35,255 nt of DNA from Microseira wollei NIES-4236 (GTDB taxonomy: Bacteria > Cyanobacteriota > Cyanobacteriia > Cyanobacteriales > Aerosakkonemataceae): the NCBI RefSeq assembly GCF_020521235.1, contig NZ_BLAY01000105.1:1-35255 (forward strand), written 5' to 3'. Both the position numbers and the translations under genes were made by a program. Below the pieces are notes generated by a model. That model saw only the letters and a list, made by a program, of their open reading frames with translations, searched no databases and was not told where the DNA came from. The stretch's first letter is position 1; each line of letters starts with the position of its first letter. Of this stretch, positions 31,000-35,255 are shown piece after piece.

Positions 31000-31739
31000 G
31001 GTAGGCGTCTCGCCTGCCTTTGAGCTTAAATTCGGTCCAAGTCTAATAAATCAGCGATTAGAGGCGTTCTGATCGCAACCCAGTCACAACCGATAGCGAT
31101 CGCTCTCTTACCACCCCGCACCATAATTTAAGTGATATTGTATGTAGCGGCTCTTGGCTTTCCTTAGCAAAAAGCTTGTAGCAGCCTAAAATAAAGGGTT
31201 CATGGGGTTTTTGACTTTTTGCGCTCTCTTGACAACCTAGAATCACCTTTGTATAGTGAGAAGCAACTAAAAAACATAAAACCAGATGAAATAGGAGGAA
31301 GAGCAACGCGGCTGGCAGTTGTCGCAATGCTGTGCGCCAGACCAGGATTGAATACGCTTGCGTAGCTCAGATATTGCGCCATTTGCATAGCCCGCCAGGA
31401 AATAAATTTCCGGTCTAATAGCTGAAGTCGGTTAAAACCGACTGCAATCGATCGCAGAATCACAGATTAAGCTTCCCAGTCAGGCCGCCCGGACATAAAT
31501 TTCCGCGCTAATAGCAGAAGTCGGTTAAAACCGACTGAAATTGATCGCAGAATCACAGCCCGCCCGGAACTTAAGTTCCGGTCTCATAGCTGAAGTCGGT
31601 TAAAACCGACTGAAATCGAGCGCAGAATCGCAGATTAAGCTTCCCAGTCCACTGTGGACTTGAGCTAAAAGCCCTTGGATTTTAATCCCTGGCGGGTGAG
31701 TGGGCAGATGCAATATGTGAGATATTACTTGAGGGTGTT
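31000..31739. other. Gene-free 740-base region made largely of repeats
   Basis: No convincing gene; the open frames here lack coding character. 30985-31023 repeats a sequence found inside the 981-residue gene at about 4338-4378 (cttgtggg-taggcgtctcgcctg). 31390-31640 holds three copies of an AGTCGGTT/AACCGACT hairpin unit. The last 60 bases carry the leader of the PEP-CTERM gene (GAGGGTGTT before the ATG). Confidence 0.6.
31390..31640. repeat. Triplicated hairpin repeat with AGTCGGTTAAAACCGACT core
   Basis: The 18-base palindromic core is exact at 31426-31443, 31519-31536 and 31594-31611. Each is flanked by 'ataaatttccg-tctaatagc' on the left and 'gaaatcgatcgcagaatcacag' variants on the right. 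Spacing is 93 then 75 bases; the longer interval includes 'attaagcttcccagtc', which returns after the third copy. It looks like a segmental duplication of a small hairpin element. Confidence 0.85.
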
Positions 31740-32528
31740 ATGAAACGAGAAAAATTGGGATTCCATCAAACGTTTATTCTGAGTGCATTACCTTTAGCGA
31801 TCGCTGTAACCTTGCCTACCCCTGTACGCGCCGCTGTTTTAGCATCGAGCAACTTTAATCGCGGTAGTGAAGGCTGGAAAATTGCTGAATATAACGCTGG
31901 AAACTGGAATTTTTTTAGCCCGATTTATGTCCCCAGAATATTTGGATCTGGCGGATATCTAACAGAACCAGACCGGGAACAGGGTAGTTGGTTTTGGGAC
32001 GCACCAGGGAAATTTTTGGGTAATATGTCAGCTGCTTACGGGGGAATATTGACATTTGACCTCAAGCAGTGGCAAACCAGTCATCAAAGTGAAACTACTA
32101 GCGATATTCTTTTAATGGGTGGGGGTCGCACGTTATCTTTTAATACTGCCTACAACCCTGGCAGAGGTTGGACAGGTTACAACATTCTCCTGCACGAATC
32201 CTTTGGATGGAAAAACTTGGCGACTGGTTTAACTGCGACTCGCAATGAAATGTTAGCGGTACTTTCATCTTTGAGCGCACTTAGAATTAACGGGGATTAT
32301 CGCAAAGGTTTAGATCTGAGTAGCATCGACAATGTGGTGTTAAATGCGGGGCCAACACCTACACCCACACCTACACCCACACCTACATTCACACCTACAC
32401 CTATTCCTAAACCTGCGTCTGTTCCCGAACCTTCTGCGGTATTGGGTTTGGTATTCGGTGCTTTAAGTGCCGCGTCTGTGTTAAGACGCAAACAAAAACG
32501 AAAAGTTTTGAATTCAAACCTCAGTTGA
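31740..32528 (+). CDS. Secreted laminin-B-like PEP-CTERM protein
   Basis: 262 residues. Signal peptide to about residue 31 (FILSALPLAIAVTLPTPVRA). The mature part (NFNRGSEGWKI, GSWFWDAPGKFLGNMSAAYGGILTFDL, SDILLMGGGRTLSF) has the pattern of a laminin B (domain IV) module, found in secreted bacterial proteins. A TPTPTP linker encoded by ACACCT repeats precedes VPEPSAVLGLVFGALSAASVLRRKQKRK, a complete PEP-CTERM signal. The protein should be exported and processed by an exosortase; ligand unknown. It stands alone behind a repeat-rich region. Confidence 0.85.
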   Translation: MKREKLGFHQTFILSALPLAIAVTLPTPVRAAVLASSNFNRGSEGWKIAEYNAGNWNFFSPIYVPRIFGSGGYLTEPDREQGSWFWDAPGKFLGNMSAAYGGILTFDLKQWQTSHQSETTSDILLMGGGRTLSFNTAYNPGRGWTGYNILLHESFGWKNLATGLTATRNEMLAVLSSLSALRINGDYRKGLDLSSIDNVVLNAGPTPTPTPTPTPTFTPTPIPKPASVPEPSAVLGLVFGALSAASVLRRKQKRKVLNSNLS

Positions 32529-32569
32529 TGGATAAAAGAGTGCGTTTGCGTAGCGTGCCCTTGGCATAT

Positions 32570-32593
32570 CGCGAGTGCGGAAGGGAGGCATAT
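32570..32593. repeat. 24-bp dispersed repeat, inverse copy of 502-525
   Basis: Exact inverse of 502-525, and overlapping two 'ggcatatcgcg' motifs (about 32563-32573 and 32587-32597). It lies just downstream of the laminin-B-like gene, next to the immunity-gene relic. Confidence 0.7.
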
Positions 32594-32625
32594 CGCGCAG
32601 CGTTTCGGTACGAGAATCCCATTCT

Positions 32626-33071
32626 TCAAACTTGCGTAGCTAACCCCAATTGCGAATCTAGACAGGTTAAACGGTGAGTTGCACTTTCTGCGAGTAATTG
32701 ACGAATAAAATTGGGCTGTTGGGAGTTAACCTCATGCAAAATATTCCGATACAAACGACAAGCAGAATCATCGTTCAAAATGCGCGTGTGGATAATTTTA
32801 GTTTAATCTTGAGCAACCAATATGGTTTGGGAACTGCAATGAAGGCTTTAAGCTGTGCTGAAAAATCAAACGATTCTAGAAAATGTATGAGGCTAAACAT
32901 GACTTCTGGCTGTTCGCAACGCTCGTCTAGAATGAGATGTAAATCCGGCAATTATTCGGTTTTAGGATTCTTAGCAAGTTCGGCTAAAGCATTTTCAAAC
33001 GCTGTAACTTGTTGTGGCGATCGCATCAGCTTATTGGCTTCTAAGATGCTAATCCAGTTAGTTTCTTGCAT
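32626..33071 (-). pseudogene. Immunity-protein relic (Imm30-like), stop and frameshift
   Basis: Starting at the ATG 33069-33071, the minus strand reads MQETNWISILEANKLMRSPQ to AKNPKTE, a TAA, then LPDLHLILDERCEQPEVMFS followed by LIHFLESFDFSAQLKAF. The frame then shifts, and RILNDDSACRLYRNIL continues to a TGA at 32626. The motif EVMFSLIHFLESFD is like Imm30-type immunity proteins of polymorphic toxin systems, from memory and not checked by search. Its ATG overlaps the stop of the upstream toxin-like gene (TGATG). One nonsense codon and one indel make it inactive. Confidence 0.6.
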
Positions 33072-33322
33072 CAGCTATTTCCTCGCTTTTCAAAAGTCCC
33101 CGACCAAGCTAACTTATTTAACCGGATGACTTCCTGTAGACTACGTCTTTCTGGCGTGTAGAGTGACTGACGGCGATAAATGGTTCGCGCATCTTTAATC
33201 TCTCTAGCCAGTGCATTTCTTGATGAAAGACTGATGTCGGGGAGTTGTCCATAAGAGATGGTTTGGCGATGACGACCTCCCTGACCTGGCACAGGATGTT
33301 CCATCATCATAGCAATACCCAT
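33071..33322 (-). CDS. Polymorphic-toxin-like C-terminal domain, detached
   Basis: 83 residues: MMEHPVPGQGGRHRQTISYG, then PDISLSSRNALAREIKDARTIYR and LYTPERRSLQEVIRLNK. It resembles toxin C-termini that follow long carrier proteins in cyanobacteria (conserved His/Arg/Gln-Gly-Gly block), though I cannot name the toxin family. The carrier part is missing: just beyond 33322 the sequence changes to an RTX gene on the other strand. Its TGA overlaps the immunity ATG and CGAGGA is nearby, the typical toxin-immunity coupling. Probably a leftover module. Confidence 0.55.
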   Translation of the reverse strand: MGIAMMMEHPVPGQGGRHRQTISYGQLPDISLSSRNALAREIKDARTIYRRQSLYTPERRSLQEVIRLNKLAWSGTFEKRGNS

Positions 33323-33375
33323 TCCTGTAGTGTAGAGGTGGTAACGACTTACTATTCGGTGGTGGTGGAAACGAT

Positions 33376-33912
33376 TTGTTGTACGGAGATGAAGGCAACG
33401 ACTCTTTGTTTGGTGAAAGCGGCGACGATCGATTAGAGGGTGGTTTTGGTAACGATTATCTCTCCGGAGGAATTGGCAACGATAGACTTTTTGGGCAAGA
33501 AGGCAACGACATTTTGACAGGAGATATAGGTAACGACTCTCTCTACGGTGGAGTAGGAAACGATAGTCTTTTTGGTGGAGATGGCAACGATTTGATCGAT
33601 CCTGAAAATGTTATATCTTCAGAGTTAGACACTTTAACAGGTGGAGGCGGACGCGACCTTTTTGTTCTGAGTAATTTGATTTCCGGACAAGGGTCTGGAT
33701 CTGCTTTGATTACAGACTTTGTAGTCGCTGAAGATCGCATCAGCTTGCGTGGAACTAGGACTCAATACTCGTTGCATGCTATCAATAAAGCTGGAACAAG
33801 TGCTTTGGATACTGGGATTTACAGGCTGTTCAATGGTGGCAGTTCTTTAATTGGTGTCGTGCAAGATATCGCACCTACAAGTTTAATCCCTCAAAACTTC
33901 ACCTACATCTAA
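33376..33912 (+). CDS. RTX (hemolysin-type calcium-binding) repeat protein, N-terminus missing
   Basis: The coding pattern begins at 33331, right after an in-frame TAG (33328-33330), with RGGNDLLFGGGGNDLLYGDEGNDSL. The first usable codon is a TTG at about 33376, giving 178 residues. Seven or more GGxGNDxLx nonapeptides form a calcium-binding beta roll, followed by the usual C-terminal domain (TGGGGRDLFVLSN, ITDFVVAEDRISL). RTX proteins go out by type I secretion, using this kind of C-terminus. There is no N-terminal functional domain and no ribosome site, so it is a 3' fragment of a larger gene. Confidence 0.75.
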   Translation: MLYGDEGNDSLFGESGDDRLEGGFGNDYLSGGIGNDRLFGQEGNDILTGDIGNDSLYGGVGNDSLFGGDGNDLIDPENVISSELDTLTGGGGRDLFVLSNLISGQGSGSALITDFVVAEDRISLRGTRTQYSLHAINKAGTSALDTGIYRLFNGGSSLIGVVQDIAPTSLIPQNFTYI

Positions 33913-34018
33913 TTTGCGATGCGATCGCTTGTTATGGATGACAAAATTAAACCACGCTCAAACATCACTTTTATCCAAAAAATAAAATCCACGACAACCA
34001 CAACTCTAAACCACAATT

Positions 34019-35062
34019 ATGGCATACACTCATCGCCTTGCAACTACCGAAGATGCAAAATCTATTGCACCCCTAATGACCGCCTTCGCACAAGAACGGG
34101 AATCGGTTGACCCCTCGATGTTGCTCAAACCCAATTATGATTTTGAGCAATACGTCGCCTATCAATTAAGCAAACCGCTTTCCTACTGTTGGGTTTTAGA
34201 ATATAACGACGGCGAAACTGAATCGAAAATTATTGTTGGCTTTTTCTTCACCTACACTTACGACGAAACTCCACCCGCTAGCTTACCCGAAGAATTGCGG
34301 CAATACCAACAATTAGAAAATCCGTTTCAACCCCGCCGCGTCGGTTCGGTTTTGGGATTGTACGTGCAACCAAACCATCGGAAACCGGATGCGATCGCGC
34401 CAGCGTGCCGGAGGCATATCGCACAACTAATCGAAGCGGGAATTCAAACAGCAGAAAACCTCAAAGTTACCGATATTGACGTGCTAGTTTCAGCCGAACA
34501 AACTGGAATCCACGCATTATTAGAAAGATTGGGTTTCCACAAAGCAGCGGTGCAATATACCCGCCATTACGAGATTCCCACCGATGGGGAATTACCCAGC
34601 TTGCACCCACCGCACCCAGAATTATCAGAAATAACACTACCCGCACCCAGTGCGATTCCTTTACGCAACCTCGAGACTAACGAATTGATTCGCAAACCTA
34701 ACGGGGAACCTGTATTTTTAATGCCGTTGCGCGATGAAGAAGGTGAATTGATTCTCTCATCTGATGGCTTGCCAATTTATCCTACTCCCTTGCGCGATCC
34801 TGAGAAAAATGATTGGGTATTTGATGCGACGGGTGAGTTGGTAACTTGTCCGATTTTGCAAGATGAAACGGGTGAAATTGTCGAATATAAAGGCATTCCT
34901 CAGTTTTGTCCCCCCGCTTACGAAACTGCTGCGCGAGGAATTCGCTTGCAGCGAGATGCACAAGGCAATTATGTTTTTTGTCCAGTGGAACGGGATAATT
35001 CGGGAAAGATTGTGCGATCGCCTGACGGTGTACCTGTTTTTAAACAACCCCTTTTGGTGTAA
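34019..35062 (+). CDS. GNAT acetyltransferase fused to a C-terminal repeat region
   Basis: 347 residues. Residues 1-185 are a GNAT domain (MAYTHRLATTEDAKSIAPLM, VGSVLGLYVQPNHRKPDAIA for the acetyl-CoA site, and ALLERLGFHKAAVQYTRHY). From about 215 there are five imperfect units of about 25 residues (PLRNLETNELIRKPNGEPVF, PLRDEEGELILSSDGLPIY, PLRDPEKNDWVFDATGELV and so on), each probably a beta hairpin. Within the GNAT domain, PACRRHIA (about 126-133) is a 24-bp dispersed-repeat insertion (34398-34421) between two ATCGC copies; without it the helix reads DAIAQLIEAG. Substrate unknown. Confidence 0.82.
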   Translation: MAYTHRLATTEDAKSIAPLMTAFAQERESVDPSMLLKPNYDFEQYVAYQLSKPLSYCWVLEYNDGETESKIIVGFFFTYTYDETPPASLPEELRQYQQLENPFQPRRVGSVLGLYVQPNHRKPDAIAPACRRHIAQLIEAGIQTAENLKVTDIDVLVSAEQTGIHALLERLGFHKAAVQYTRHYEIPTDGELPSLHPPHPELSEITLPAPSAIPLRNLETNELIRKPNGEPVFLMPLRDEEGELILSSDGLPIYPTPLRDPEKNDWVFDATGELVTCPILQDETGEIVEYKGIPQFCPPAYETAARGIRLQRDAQGNYVFCPVERDNSGKIVRSPDGVPVFKQPLLV

Positions 35063-35103
35063 GATTTTTTCAATCAGGCAAAAATACTGTCGATCCCCCC
35101 TAG

Positions 35104-35255
35104 CCCCCCTTATCCAAGGGGGGGACAGGAAAAAGAAAGCCCACTTTATCCAAGGGGGGGACAAGAAAAAGAAAGCCCACTTTATCCAAGGGGGGGACAA
35201 GAAAAAGAAAGCCCACTTTATCCAAGGGGGGGACAAGAAAAAGAAAGCCCACTTT
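35104..35255. repeat. Hairpin followed by a 36-bp tandem repeat cut by the window end
   Basis: CCCCCCT (35104-35110) pairs with AGGGGGGG just after it and may end transcription of the GNAT gene. From 35113 a 36-bp unit (TCCAAGGGGGGGACAAGAAA onward) starts again at 35149, 35185 and 35221, the first copy differing by one base. The reverse strand shows an open frame of SPPWIKWAFFFL units, an artefact. The array continues past the window. Confidence 0.9.

Noticed and set aside
31058-31463. Overlapping reverse ORFs of 87-89 residues
   Set aside because: They lie in repeat-rich DNA with stops in alternative frames and resemble no protein.
32698-33129. Plus-strand 143-residue ORF
   Set aside because: The opposite strand carries a clear immunity-like protein pattern; this frame is its shadow and has Cys/Ser-rich random composition.
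34757-35236. Reverse-strand 159-residue ORF with SPPWIKWAFFFL units
   Set aside because: Translation of the 36-bp tandem repeat and shadow of the GNAT gene.

Overview
The window looks like chromosomal DNA of a filamentous, Oscillatoria/Microcoleus-type cyanobacterium. The evidence is the density of HIP1 octamers (GCGATCGC), heptanucleotide STRR repeats, many short dispersed palindromes, PEP-CTERM exoproteins, and families typical of cyanobacteria (XisH/XisI, Uma2/DUF820, DUF3326, NACHT ATPase, DUF4114). No rRNA, tRNA or CRISPR array was seen.

Layout. 1-6350: repeat-rich left edge, a secreted HAF-repeat PEP-CTERM protein, and a two-gene minus-strand membrane operon (a polytopic protein and a 981-residue alpha/beta-hydrolase-like protein). 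6478-12409: the functional core, a guanidine-use operon. A guanidine-I (ykkC) riboswitch with a visible terminator platform precedes gdmH (Ni-dependent guanidine hydrolase of the arginase fold), its HypA/HypB-like nickel loaders ghaA/ghaB, and a NitT/TauT-type ABC importer (lipoprotein, permease, ATPase). Together these would import guanidine, hydrolyse it to urea and ammonia, and switch on when guanidine is present. 12410-21260: accessory genes with much decay: a ParE/ParD pair whose toxin lacks a normal start, a shortened NACHT ATPase, a DUF697-type GTPase with an in-frame stop, a ferredoxin and a partner of unknown role, DUF3326, a CPBP protease, a polytopic membrane protein, and a livF relic split by a 137-bp MITE-like element.

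21408-26564 is one very large secreted-type gene now broken by three one-base shifts: a PPC-like domain, two DUF4114 domains around about 44 six-residue repeats, a subtilase domain whose catalytic His is Arg, then nine cationic amphipathic heptads and a Pro/Gln-rich tail. 26565-31740: a HIP1 cluster, xisH-xisI, a trypsin-like PEP-CTERM pseudogene that has also lost its catalytic His, a 44-residue membrane peptide gene, a coiled-coil membrane protein, a Uma2 nuclease-like gene, and long repeat arrays. 31740-35255: a PEP-CTERM laminin-B-like protein, a toxin/immunity remnant back to back with a beheaded RTX gene, a GNAT protein with C-terminal repeats, and a 36-bp tandem repeat running off the window.

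Three frame breaks in the large gene and one in livF are each explained by one missing base in a G, C or T run, so assembly indels must be excluded before calling these pseudogenes. Substitution-type lesions (GTPase stop, two lost catalytic His, split immunity gene) are not explained that way.
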